Positions 43,501 through 51,662 of a stretch of DNA of 64,000 bases are shown piece after piece. The position numbers and the translations under genes are program-made. The notes under the pieces were generated by a model. The model searched no databases and was not told the origin of the DNA. It saw nothing but the letters and a program-made list of their open reading frames with translations. Origin of the DNA: Hyphomicrobium_B sp001006785 (GTDB lineage: Bacteria; Pseudomonadota; Alphaproteobacteria; Rhizobiales; Hyphomicrobiaceae); contig NZ_CDHO01000003.1 of NCBI RefSeq assembly GCF_001006785.1, positions 1,612,001 through 1,676,000 of the forward strand. Direction: 5' to 3'. Position 1 is the first letter of the stretch, and the number at the start of each line of letters is the position of its first letter.

Positions 43501-44913
43501 ATGCAGATCCTGTCCCGTGGGATTGCTACGGCGGGTCGCGCCGTGGCACGTCACAACATCGCTTTGGCTTTGGCGATGATGACGTCTATCGCGCTTCTTT
43601 CATTCACTCGTCCGGCGGCAGCAATGAACATTCAGCAGATCACATCGCCGGGCGGCATTCAGGCCTGGCTCGTCGAAGAGCACAGCGTTCCTCTCATCTC
43701 GATGCGCTACGCCTTCGACGGCGGCAGCAGCCAGGACCCTGAAGGCAAGCCGGGGGTCGCCAATTTCATCACCGCGATGATGGACGAAGGCGCCGGCGAT
43801 CTGACTTCGGAAGAGTATCAGGAGCGCGTGGAAGATATTTCCATGCGCATGAGCTACGACGATACGAAGGACTCGCTGTACGGCTCGTTCGAGACATTGA
43901 GCGCCAACCGCGACAAGGCCGTCGAGCTTCTGAAGCTTTCGGTTCAGAAGCCGCGCTTCGACGATGACGCCGTTCAGCGCATCCGTCAGCAGCTTGTCGC
44001 CAATATCATCTACTCCGATAAGGACCCGACGAAGGTCGCGATGCGCGAATGGTACGCACAGGCGTTCGCGGGCCATCCCTATGCTCGGCCGTCGAGCGGC
44101 ACGGCGGAAACGGTATCGAAGATCAACCGCGACGATCTCATCGCCTATCACAAGCGTATTTTCGCGCGCGATAACTTGAAGATCGTCGCCGTTGGCGACA
44201 TCACGCCCGCCGAGCTTGGCAAGCTCATCGACGATGTGTTCGGCAATCTTCCGGCGAAAGCCGAGCTCATGCCTGTTGCCAAGACGGAGCCGACGGGCGG
44301 CAGTCAGCGCGTGATCGAGATGGGCGTGCCGCAATCGGTCGCGATCTTCGGGCTCGGCGCAATGCCGCGCAAAGACCCCGACTTCATGGCGGCTTTCATC
44401 ATCAATCACATCCTCGGCGGCGGCGGATTTTCCGCCAAGCTGATGGAAGAGGTGCGCGAGAAGCGCGGTCTCGCTTACTCGGTATACAGCTACGTTCAGC
44501 CCGACAAGAACACGTCCATCCTGGTCGGCAGCGTGGCGACCAAGAACGCGTCCATGAGCGAAAGCCTCGACATCATCCGCAACGAGATGAAGAAGATGGC
44601 CGAGAACGGACCGACGGAAGCCGATCTCGACGCCGCGAAATCGTATCTGACCGGCTCGTATGCGCTGCGCTTCGACACGAACTCGAAAATCGCTTCGCAG
44701 CTTCTGGGTCTGATGCAGGAAGGCTTCGGCCCGGACTACGTCGAGAACCGCAACAAGATGATCGATGCGGTGACGTTGGCCGATGCCAAGCGCGTCGCCG
44801 CACGTCTTCTGAAATCCAACGATCTGATCGTAACGGTGGTCGGCAAGCCGGATGGAATGAAGTCGGAAATTCCGGCGGCTCAAAGCCGCGTCGCAGCGCC
44901 GACGCGCGGCTGA
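43501..44913 (+). CDS. M16 family protein, non-catalytic partner
   Basis: 470 residues from ATG 43501, four bases after the previous stop, with AGGTGA upstream. Signal peptide (about 20-40). The place of HxxEH is taken by NFITAMMDEGAG, so zinc binding is lost, while the C-terminal M16 domain with KLMEEVREKRGLAYSVY is well kept. The pair is typical of alphaproteobacteria: one active and one inactive subunit. A hairpin terminator follows. Confidence 0.93.
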   Translation: MQILSRGIATAGRAVARHNIALALAMMTSIALLSFTRPAAAMNIQQITSPGGIQAWLVEEHSVPLISMRYAFDGGSSQDPEGKPGVANFITAMMDEGAGDLTSEEYQERVEDISMRMSYDDTKDSLYGSFETLSANRDKAVELLKLSVQKPRFDDDAVQRIRQQLVANIIYSDKDPTKVAMREWYAQAFAGHPYARPSSGTAETVSKINRDDLIAYHKRIFARDNLKIVAVGDITPAELGKLIDDVFGNLPAKAELMPVAKTEPTGGSQRVIEMGVPQSVAIFGLGAMPRKDPDFMAAFIINHILGGGGFSAKLMEEVREKRGLAYSVYSYVQPDKNTSILVGSVATKNASMSESLDIIRNEMKKMAENGPTEADLDAAKSYLTGSYALRFDTNSKIASQLLGLMQEGFGPDYVENRNKMIDAVTLADAKRVAARLLKSNDLIVTVVGKPDGMKSEIPAAQSRVAAPTRG

Positions 44914-44916
44914 ATT

Positions 44917-44948
44917 AAGGCCCCGCCGAATAAATTTGGTGGGGCCTT
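44917..44948 (+). terminator. Terminator after the M16 pair
   Basis: AAGGCCCC (44917-44924) / GGGGCCTT (44941-44948), perfect arms. The loop is AT-rich and the following T-run is short. Confidence 0.6.
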
Positions 44949-45019
44949 CCGCCTCTTGGCCGTGCTCCTGAAATGGGCTACGCGGGAACCGGTTTTCAGC
45001 CGGGAGCGTTTGAAGCGCC

Positions 45020-46372
45020 ATGCAGGACGTGCAGCACGACGGAAGCAATTTCCAGCAGAACATTGGCGGATGTCTTGAAGCGGCGATTGGCGAGCACGGT
45101 CTCGCGCCGTCCGCGTACGCCGCTTGGCTGCAGCGCATCGAGCCGCACGTCGCGACGCTGAAAGACGACTATCGCGACAACCGGCTGGCGCTGCTGCGCA
45201 TCGTCGAGGACACAGCCGATATCGACGCCGCCGAAGCCGCTCTCGCCCGTTTGAGCGAGGGCGCGGAGAAGCTCGTATTTTTCGGCACCGGCGGATCGAG
45301 TCTCGGCGGGCAGACGTTGGCGCAACTCGCCGGATGGAAAATTCCCGGCGTCGCCACCGAAGGCCAGAAGTCGCGCCCGCGTACACGCTTCTATGACAAT
45401 CTCGATGGCGAAACGCTCGCTGGAGTTTTGAGCACGCTCGACCTCGCCAAGACGCGCTTCATCGTCACGTCGAAGTCGGGCGGGACCGCTGAAACATTGG
45501 CGCAGGCCATCGCGACGCTCTCCGCCGTGGAGGCAGCCGGTCTCGAAGCGCAGATCCCGAACCTGTTTCTCGGCATCACCGAGCCGGAAAAGCCCGGCAA
45601 GGCGAACGGACTCCGCACGCTCTTCGCGAAATTCAACATTCCGATGCTCGAGCATCACACCGGCATCGGCGGCCGCTTCTCGTGTTTGACGAACGTCGGC
45701 CTGATGCCCGCAATCGCGCGCGGCCTCGACGTGCGCGCCATTCGCGCCGGAGCCAAGTCCGTCGTCGATGCGCTTCTCGCTTCGAAAAGCGCTGAAGATT
45801 TCACGCCTGCCGTCGGCGCTGCGACCGCCGTCGCGTTGTCGAAGGAAAAAGGCATCAAGACGCTCGTCATGATGCCGTACGCGGATCGCCTCGGCCGTCT
45901 CGCCGCCTGGTTCGTGCAACTCTGGGCGGAAAGCCTGGGCAAAGGCGGCGAGGGCACATCGCCCATCGGAGCGCTCGGCCCGCTCGATCAGCACAGTCAG
46001 CTACAGCTGTTCATGGACGGCCCGCGCGAGCACTATCTGACGATCATTCGCGTCGCGAGCCAGGGCGTCGGCCCGAAGATCGACGCCAGTCTCGCGAAGC
46101 TCGCCGGTGCCGATATGCTCGGCGGCCACACCATCGGCGACATCGTTGCCGCGCAGGCGCACGCGGTGCCCGAAGCGCTGGCCCGCGCCGGCCGCCCGGT
46201 GCGCACAATCGACCTTGCAAAACTCGATGAAAAAACGCTCGGCGCGCTGCTGATGCACTTTATGATCGAAACGATTCTCGCAGGCCGCCTGCTTGGGCTC
46301 GATCCGTTCGACCAGCCCGCCGTCGAGCTTGCCAAAGTCCTGACCAGGGAGCGCCTCGCCAAGGGCGCTTGA
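45020..46372 (+). CDS. pgi: Glucose-6-phosphate isomerase
   Basis: 450 residues, shorter than the E. coli form but within the range for alphaproteobacterial and archaeal-like bacterial PGI. It interconverts glucose-6-phosphate and fructose-6-phosphate. Motifs: FFGTGGSSLGGQTL (phosphosugar site), TSKSGGTAET, the glutamate region GPLDQHSQLQLFMDGP, and the late GGHTIGDI-HFMIETILAG part. It is followed by mutL 30 bp later on the same strand. Confidence 0.93.
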   Translation: MQDVQHDGSNFQQNIGGCLEAAIGEHGLAPSAYAAWLQRIEPHVATLKDDYRDNRLALLRIVEDTADIDAAEAALARLSEGAEKLVFFGTGGSSLGGQTLAQLAGWKIPGVATEGQKSRPRTRFYDNLDGETLAGVLSTLDLAKTRFIVTSKSGGTAETLAQAIATLSAVEAAGLEAQIPNLFLGITEPEKPGKANGLRTLFAKFNIPMLEHHTGIGGRFSCLTNVGLMPAIARGLDVRAIRAGAKSVVDALLASKSAEDFTPAVGAATAVALSKEKGIKTLVMMPYADRLGRLAAWFVQLWAESLGKGGEGTSPIGALGPLDQHSQLQLFMDGPREHYLTIIRVASQGVGPKIDASLAKLAGADMLGGHTIGDIVAAQAHAVPEALARAGRPVRTIDLAKLDEKTLGALLMHFMIETILAGRLLGLDPFDQPAVELAKVLTRERLAKGA

Positions 46373-46402
46373 CGCGCCCTTTGCATCGAGGAGACGGTCG
46401 CC

Positions 46403-48184
46403 GTGGCGATCCGCCAGCTCAGTCCCGAGACGGTGAACCGCATCGCGGCGGGCGAGGTGATCGAGCGCCCGGCGAGCGTCGTCAAGGAACTCGTCGAGAA
46501 CGCCATCGACTCTGGCGCGACGCACATTGAAATCGTCGTGACCGACGGTGGCTTATCGCTGATCCGCGTGACCGACAACGGCTCCGGCATGAACGCAGAC
46601 GATCTGGCGCTCGCCGTCGAACGTCACGCCACCTCGAAGCTCGACGAGGAAGATCTTTTCGACATTCGCTCGCTCGGCTTTCGCGGCGAAGCGTTGCCAT
46701 CCATCGGTTCGATTGCCGAACTGGAAATTCGCTCGCGTCGGCACGACAGCGAACAGGGGTTTTCGATCCGCGTCATGCGCGGCGCGAAGGAGAGCATCAG
46801 ACCGGCAGCGGCCAATCCCGGAACCATCGTCGAGGTCCGCGATCTTTTTTCGGCGACGCCTGCGCGTCTCAAGTTCCTGAAGTCGGAACGGGCCGAGACG
46901 ATGGCCGTCACGGACGTAGTCCGCCGCCTCGCGATGGCGCATCCAGAAATCGGTTTTACGCTGCAGACGGGTGAGAAGCGCCCCGTCGTCTATCCGCGCG
47001 GCGAGCGTTCGTCCTCGGCCTGGCTCGAACGCCTCGGCGCAATCATGGGCCATGAATTCATGGCCGATGCGCTCGAAATTTCGGGCGGCGGCAGCGGCGC
47101 GCTCGGGCCGATGCGCGTGTTCGGCTTCATCGGTCTGCCGACGTTGCACCGGGCCGACAGCATGCAGCAGTTCCTGTTCGTCAACGGCCGCTCGGTGAAG
47201 GACAAGCTGCTGATCGGTGCGATCCGCGCCGCCTATGGCGATCTGATCCCTCGCGGACGCTCGCCGCTGCTGGCGATTTTTCTCGACGTCGCGCCGCCCG
47301 ACGTCGACGTGAACGTGCACCCGGCGAAAGCCGAAGTCCGCTTTCGCGACGCGGGCCGTGTGCGCGGCCTGATGATCGGCGCGATGCGACAGGCATTGGA
47401 AGCGGCCGGTCATCGCGCTTCGGCACAAGGCGGTGTGCTGACGATCGAGACCTTTTCAGCTGGCGTGCTTCCGAGCGCGCCGCCGGCGCTTCCGCCCCAG
47501 ACCGCGGCATTCGCGGAGCCCGCACACGTTGCCTTCGCGGAAATCGATACGCCAAGCGCCGATATGCGGGCGCCGGAACCGGAACGGCACGAGCAGACGA
47601 TCGATAAGCCGCTTGGCGCGGTTCGCGCTCAGGTGCACGAGAATTACATCGTGGCACAGACGCGTGACGGCCTCGTCATCGTCGATCAGCACGCCGCGCA
47701 CGAACGTCTTGTTTATGAGAAATTCAAAGCCGCGCTGACGAACGGCGGTGTCGCGACGCAAGGGCTTCTCATACCCGCGATCGTCACGCTCGATCCCGAC
47801 GATGCAGAGCTACTGTGTACTCGCGCAGATGAACTCGCCGAGCTTGGACTGGTGCTCGAAAGTTTTGGGGAAGGCGCCGTCGCGGTCCGCGAGACGCCCG
47901 CGCTGCTCGGCGATACCGACGTCGATGGGCTCGTGAAGGATCTCGCCGCCGAGCTTCGCGCCGACGGAACGGCGCGCGCGTTGAAGGATCGTCTGGAAGC
48001 CGTCGCGTCGCGCATGGCATGTCACGGCAGCGTGCGCTCGGGGCGGCGCTTGACGGTCGAGGAAATGAACGCGCTGCTCCGCCAGATGGAAGCGACGCCT
48101 TATTCCGGCCAATGCAATCACGGCCGCCCGACCTATGTCGCGCTCAAACTCTCCGACATCGAACGATTGTTCGGAAGAAGGTAG
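46403..48184 (+). CDS. mutL: DNA mismatch repair protein MutL
   Basis: 593 residues from GTG 46403 with GAGGAG upstream. The N-terminal GHKL ATPase (about 1-330) has NRIAAGEVIERPASVVKEL, NAIDSGAT, DNGSGM and FRGEALPSI. After a Pro/Ala linker (about 340-395) the C-terminal dimerisation domain has the metal-binding endonuclease motif DQHAAHERLVYE (DQHAx2Ex4E) and the tail QCNHGRPTYV. So it is an endonuclease-type MutL, as in most bacteria that lack MutH. Confidence 0.95.
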   Translation: MAIRQLSPETVNRIAAGEVIERPASVVKELVENAIDSGATHIEIVVTDGGLSLIRVTDNGSGMNADDLALAVERHATSKLDEEDLFDIRSLGFRGEALPSIGSIAELEIRSRRHDSEQGFSIRVMRGAKESIRPAAANPGTIVEVRDLFSATPARLKFLKSERAETMAVTDVVRRLAMAHPEIGFTLQTGEKRPVVYPRGERSSSAWLERLGAIMGHEFMADALEISGGGSGALGPMRVFGFIGLPTLHRADSMQQFLFVNGRSVKDKLLIGAIRAAYGDLIPRGRSPLLAIFLDVAPPDVDVNVHPAKAEVRFRDAGRVRGLMIGAMRQALEAAGHRASAQGGVLTIETFSAGVLPSAPPALPPQTAAFAEPAHVAFAEIDTPSADMRAPEPERHEQTIDKPLGAVRAQVHENYIVAQTRDGLVIVDQHAAHERLVYEKFKAALTNGGVATQGLLIPAIVTLDPDDAELLCTRADELAELGLVLESFGEGAVAVRETPALLGDTDVDGLVKDLAAELRADGTARALKDRLEAVASRMACHGSVRSGRRLTVEEMNALLRQMEATPYSGQCNHGRPTYVALKLSDIERLFGRR

Positions 48185-48221
48185 GCGCTTGCGGCCGGCT
48201 GCGCGGAGCCATCACCGTTGC

Positions 48222-48369
48222 CGTCATCCTCGGCCGAGCCGCGTCTTGCGCGGCGAAAGCCGGGGATCCAGCGCTACATGCGCCGAAGGCTCAAAATAAA
48301 TGAAGATGTGCGATGCGATGTGCGCGCAATCCCCGAGCGGTCCCGCAGGTCGCCCGCTCGAGGATGACG
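48222..48369. repeat. Inverted pair of palindromic repeats between mutL and bfr
   Basis: Bounded by perfect 11-base arms CGTCATCCTCG (48222-48232) and CGAGGATGACG (48359-48369). Each half ends with CGGGGAT or its complement. Two REP-like copies facing each other, similar in plan to the pair at 1462-1577; the interior has no credible gene. Confidence 0.6.
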
Positions 48370-48378
48370 TGCAGTTAC

Positions 48379-48870
48379 TTAGTGATCGCCGCTTTCGTCC
48401 GCGCTTTCCGCGTTGAGCTGGCCGTAGTTCTCGATGCCGATGCGCGACAGCAGATCGAGCTGCGTCTCGAGGAAGTCGATGTGGCCTTCCTCATCCTTCA
48501 GCAGGCTTTCGAACAGGTCCATCGTCACGTAGTCGCCGAGGTCGCGACAGATCTCGCGCGATTTCTTGTAGTGATCGCGAGCGATGTTCTCGCCCTTGAG
48601 ATCGCATTCAAGAACCTCTTTCAGGTTCTCTCCGATCATCAGCGGCGCGACGTGCTGCAGGTTGGGATGTCCGTCGAGGAAGATGATGCGGTCGATCAGG
48701 CGGTCCGCATGCTCCATTTCCTCAATCGATTCCTTGCGCTCTTTCTTGGCGAGCTTCTTAAATCCCCAGTTGTCCAGGAGGCGATAATGCAACCAATACT
48801 GATTTATGGCGCCCAGCTCGAGCTTCAATGCCTCATTGAGCCGTGTGATGACTTCTTTGTTGCCCTTCAT
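48379..48870 (-). CDS. bfr: Bacterioferritin
   Basis: 163 residues from ATG 48870, with GGAG seven bases upstream. Ferroxidase ligands are all present at the E. coli positions: Glu18, Glu51, His54, Glu94, Glu127, His130, and the heme ligand Met52 (EEMEHAD). It stores iron as a 24-mer. An Irr-like box (48910-48926) lies 40 bp upstream, and the bfd gene is divergent-like nearby on the same strand. Confidence 0.95.
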   Translation of the reverse strand: MKGNKEVITRLNEALKLELGAINQYWLHYRLLDNWGFKKLAKKERKESIEEMEHADRLIDRIIFLDGHPNLQHVAPLMIGENLKEVLECDLKGENIARDHYKKSREICRDLGDYVTMDLFESLLKDEEGHIDFLETQLDLLSRIGIENYGQLNAESADESGDH

Positions 48871-48909
48871 GTGCCGCTCCAAGCCGAAATGCGCCAGCGC
48901 TCTGGCTAA

Positions 48910-48926
48910 ACCAGAACCGTTCTAAA
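48910..48926 (-). promoter_or_regulatory. Putative Irr box (ICE motif) before bfr
   Basis: On the minus strand TTTAGAACGGTTCTGGT, matching TTTAGAA-N3-TTCTAAA in 13 or more of 14 conserved positions apart from the last bases. This is the iron-control element of alphaproteobacterial Irr, which controls bfr in rhizobia. Distance to the start fits a promoter site. Confidence 0.6.
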
Positions 48927-49010
48927 CTAGACCGATATCGGATTGGAATAGAAAAATCCGCGGCCGCAACGTGTGTCGCAGCCCCTGACGGTTTTTCCAG
49001 CTTTTTTGGA

Positions 49011-49346
49011 TCAGGCGACGGCGGTCGCTGTGGAAAGCCGACGATTGGCGTAGGCGTCGTCGATGCGGCGCTGGCGGCGCTCGCGGCGTTCTTCGATGCG
49101 GATCAGCTTGGCGCGCGCTTCGGCAAGAGCGAAGGGACATACGCGGGTGGTTTGTTCGAGGCGGTCCATCGCGGCGTAAATCGTGCTCACGGCAACGGGA
49201 GCGCAGCGGCAGCAATTCATTTTCTTGTTGAGATGGCGGAAAACGACGCCTGGCGTCGGCAGCAGTCCGGGGGCCGAACTCATGATTTCCGAGACGGCAA
49301 TCTCGATATCCCGATCAGAGATAACGGCGCACGAACAAATGATCAC
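49011..49346 (-). CDS. bfd: Bacterioferritin-associated ferredoxin Bfd, with basic C-terminal extension
   Basis: 111 residues from GTG 49346, behind GGAG. The [2Fe-2S] ligands are Cys4 and Cys6 (ICSC) with Cys45 and Cys48 (CCRC). Bfd delivers electrons to Bfr to release stored iron; bfr lies just downstream on the same strand. The last 30 residues are Arg-rich and not part of the usual 60-70 residue Bfd. An extra Cys46 lies within the second pair. Confidence 0.85.
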   Translation of the reverse strand: MIICSCAVISDRDIEIAVSEIMSSAPGLLPTPGVVFRHLNKKMNCCRCAPVAVSTIYAAMDRLEQTTRVCPFALAEARAKLIRIEERRERRQRRIDDAYANRRLSTATAVA

Positions 49347-49731
49347 GTTTCGGCTCCAATCAATCGGGGTTCAAGGCCCCGGCATCGGATACCCGCAAGG
49401 GTAACTTGGTTCTTAGTTGCTCGAAAAAGTATACATTAGTCAAGTCAACTTTTAACATCTTAGACATAGTGCAAAAAGCCGCCAATTTAAAGCGTTTCCG
49501 GCGATTGTTGGGGCCGTAATTACACGGGGAGGATGCACGTAGGTCGCTGTTCGCCTAAGCTTGATCCGGGCGGTGGGAGGCGAATGCGGCATCGATGAAA
49601 ATGGCGCTGATTTTACTGCGAGATTCGGCTTGCCGCCGACGGGGGACGATTCCTGCAGCCCACGTCAGGATGCCGCAGCGTGGGGAGCAGGCACAGGCGC
49701 ACTGTCCGTCAGCGGAAAGGCCCGCGTCGCT
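49347..49731. other. Gene-free region between bfd and the sugar transporter
   Basis: About 385 bp; the first 170 bp is AT-rich and should contain the bfd promoter. No match to Irr or RirA boxes was found. An open frame in phase with the transporter runs from 49561, but its composition does not look like part of the protein. Confidence 0.5.
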
Positions 49732-51027
49732 GTGACCTCCCAGACCTCAGACAGCGATGCCGAATCCAGCCTGTTCGGCCCCATCGTCACCATCGGCGTC
49801 CTGTTCTTCATCTTCGGCTTCGTGACCTGGCTGAACGGGCCTCTGATCACCTTCGTCAAGCTCGCCTTCGACCTCGACGATGTGAACGCCTTCCTGGTGC
49901 CGATGGCGTTCTACCTCTCGTATTTTTTCCTGGCGCTGCCGTCGTCCGCGGTGCTGCGCCGGACGGGCATGAAGAAGGGCATGGCGCTCGGCTTGTTCGT
50001 CATGGCTGCCGGAGCCGTCGTGTTCGGTCACTTCACCACGGCGCGGCAATACCCTGGCACGCTCACAGGATTGTTCGTGATCGGCGCGGGGCTGTCGCTG
50101 CTGCAGACGGCGTCCAATCCCTACGTCTGTATTCTAGGGCCAAGCGAAAGCGCCGCGCGGCGCATCGCGGTCATGGGCATCTGCAATAAATTCGCTGGAT
50201 TCCTCGCGCCGCTCGTTTTCGGAGCGCTGGTCCTTTACGGCCTCGATCACTTCGATGCGCGTGTGAAAGCCGCGCCGACGCCGGCTGCACGCGAGGCTCT
50301 GCTCGATGCCTTCGCCGCGCAGGTCTATGGTCCGTACATGATCATGGCGGGGCTGCTGGCGGCGCTGGCGATCTGGATCGCGCGCTCCAATCTGCCGGAC
50401 GTTCGCACGCAGTACGCAGGCAGTAGCAGTACGCCGGAAACCTCCGCACAGCATCGGAGCATCTTCCGCTTTCCCCATCTCTGGCTCGGCGTTTTGTGCC
50501 TGTTTCTTTACGTCGGCCTCGAGGTCTTGGCCGGCGATGCGATCGGCATCTACGGCGCAAGCTTCGGACTGCCGCTCGATGCGACGCGGCTGTTCACGTC
50601 CTACACGCTGTTCGCGATGCTCGTCGGCTATGTCGCCGGACTGCTGCTGATTCCGAGGTTCGCGTCACAACAGGCTTATCTCGCCATGTCGGCGGCGCTT
50701 GGCGTCGTCCTGGCGATCGGAGCGTATCTGACCACCGGCTACATCTCCGTCGGTTTCATCGCCAGCCTCGGCTTCGCCAACGCCATGATGTGGCCGGCGA
50801 TCTTCCCGCTCGCGATCCGCGATCTGGGGCGGCATACGGAAACCGGCTCGGCGCTGCTGGTCATGGGCGTCGTCGGCGGCGCGCTGATGCCCTACGCCTT
50901 CGCGCTTTTGAAGCAGCACATCGATTTCCAGCTCGCGTATCTGATCCTCGCCGTGCCGAGCTACCTGTACATCCTGCACTACGGTCTGAGCGGTCACAGC
51001 CACGCGCTCGTTCCGGCTGCCGAATAA
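49732..51027 (+). CDS. Sugar MFS transporter (GluP/FucP family)
   Basis: 431 residues from GTG 49732; the frame is open back to a TTG at 49561, but those residues are hydrophilic and lack family similarity. About 12 membrane helices. FFIFGFVTWLNGPLITFVK at the start is the family hallmark of the glucose/galactose and fucose symporters. The nearby pgi could use its substrate, but the two are separated by other genes. No regulator is adjacent. Confidence 0.85.
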   Translation: MTSQTSDSDAESSLFGPIVTIGVLFFIFGFVTWLNGPLITFVKLAFDLDDVNAFLVPMAFYLSYFFLALPSSAVLRRTGMKKGMALGLFVMAAGAVVFGHFTTARQYPGTLTGLFVIGAGLSLLQTASNPYVCILGPSESAARRIAVMGICNKFAGFLAPLVFGALVLYGLDHFDARVKAAPTPAAREALLDAFAAQVYGPYMIMAGLLAALAIWIARSNLPDVRTQYAGSSSTPETSAQHRSIFRFPHLWLGVLCLFLYVGLEVLAGDAIGIYGASFGLPLDATRLFTSYTLFAMLVGYVAGLLLIPRFASQQAYLAMSAALGVVLAIGAYLTTGYISVGFIASLGFANAMMWPAIFPLAIRDLGRHTETGSALLVMGVVGGALMPYAFALLKQHIDFQLAYLILAVPSYLYILHYGLSGHSHALVPAAE

Positions 51028-51030
51028 TTG

Positions 51031-51069
51031 AACCCGGGTAGTATTGCCATTTATATTTTACCCGGGTAA
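51031..51069 (+). promoter_or_regulatory. Pair of ACCCGGGTA palindromes before the DUF2239 gene
   Basis: ACCCGGGTA at 51032-51040 and TTACCCGGGTAA at 51058-51069, a perfect 12-base palindrome; centres are 28 bp apart. Likely operator for an unknown repressor, located in the only noncoding DNA before the gene. Confidence 0.55.
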
Positions 51070-51074
51070 ATAAC

Positions 51075-51092
51075 CTCCAGTCAAAACTGGAG
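51075..51092 (+). promoter_or_regulatory. Leader hairpin sequestering the DUF2239 ribosome site
   Basis: CTCCAGT-CAAA-ACTGGAG is a perfect seven-base stem with a four-base loop; its right arm contains GGAG nine bases before ATG 51102. In RNA it would hide the Shine-Dalgarno sequence. Confidence 0.5.
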
Positions 51093-51101
51093 CGGTGGCC
51101 A

Positions 51102-51662
51102 ATGCAGGAAACATCTCAATTCACGGCCTTCGACGGCGAGCAGAAATTGGCGACCGGCTCCAGGTCCGAATTGACCGCCGCGATCAATGCGCGCCTGTCG
51201 CGCCAGCCGGACGCGGCCATCCTGATCTTCGATGACGCAACCGGCACTCAGGTCGATTTCGATCTGCGAGACACCGGACAGTCGACCTCGCGACCTGCAG
51301 CAGACGAGACGCGTGGCCCGGGACGGCCCAAGCTCGGCGTGGTGGCGCGCGAGGTGACGCTGCTGCCACGTCATTGGGACTGGCTGGCGAAACAGCCGGG
51401 CGGCGCGTCGGTGACACTGCGCAAGCTCGTCGAGGACGCACGTCGCGCGAACACCGGCGTCGCGAACGCACGTGATGCGCAGGAACGCGCCTACAAGTTC
51501 ATGTCGGCGATGGCGGGGAATCGTCCAGGCTTCGAAGAGGCGACGCGTGCGCTGTTCGCGAAGGATCGCACGGCGTTCGAGAAACTCATTCGCGACTGGC
51601 CGTCGGGCATCCGCGACTATGCTGAGGCGCTCGCAGCCGGAGCATTCGCAGCGGCCGGTTGA
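51102..51662 (+). CDS. DUF2239 family protein
   Basis: 186 residues. The N-terminal half has FTAFDGEQKLATG and ILIFDDATGTQVDFDLR; then comes GRPKLGVVAREVTLLPRHWDWL, and the C-terminal half is helical with RAYKFMSAMAGNRPGFEEATR. This is the DUF2239 pattern; no function is known. Its 3' end overlaps the convergent hydrolase by 46 bp. It has an unusually structured promoter and leader. Confidence 0.88.
   Translation: MQETSQFTAFDGEQKLATGSRSELTAAINARLSRQPDAAILIFDDATGTQVDFDLRDTGQSTSRPAADETRGPGRPKLGVVAREVTLLPRHWDWLAKQPGGASVTLRKLVEDARRANTGVANARDAQERAYKFMSAMAGNRPGFEEATRALFAKDRTAFEKLIRDWPSGIRDYAEALAAGAFAAAG

Noticed and set aside
49561..49731. N-terminal extension of the sugar transporter
   Set aside because: Hydrophilic, without a ribosome site and without similarity to the transporter family; the first helix follows closely after 49732.
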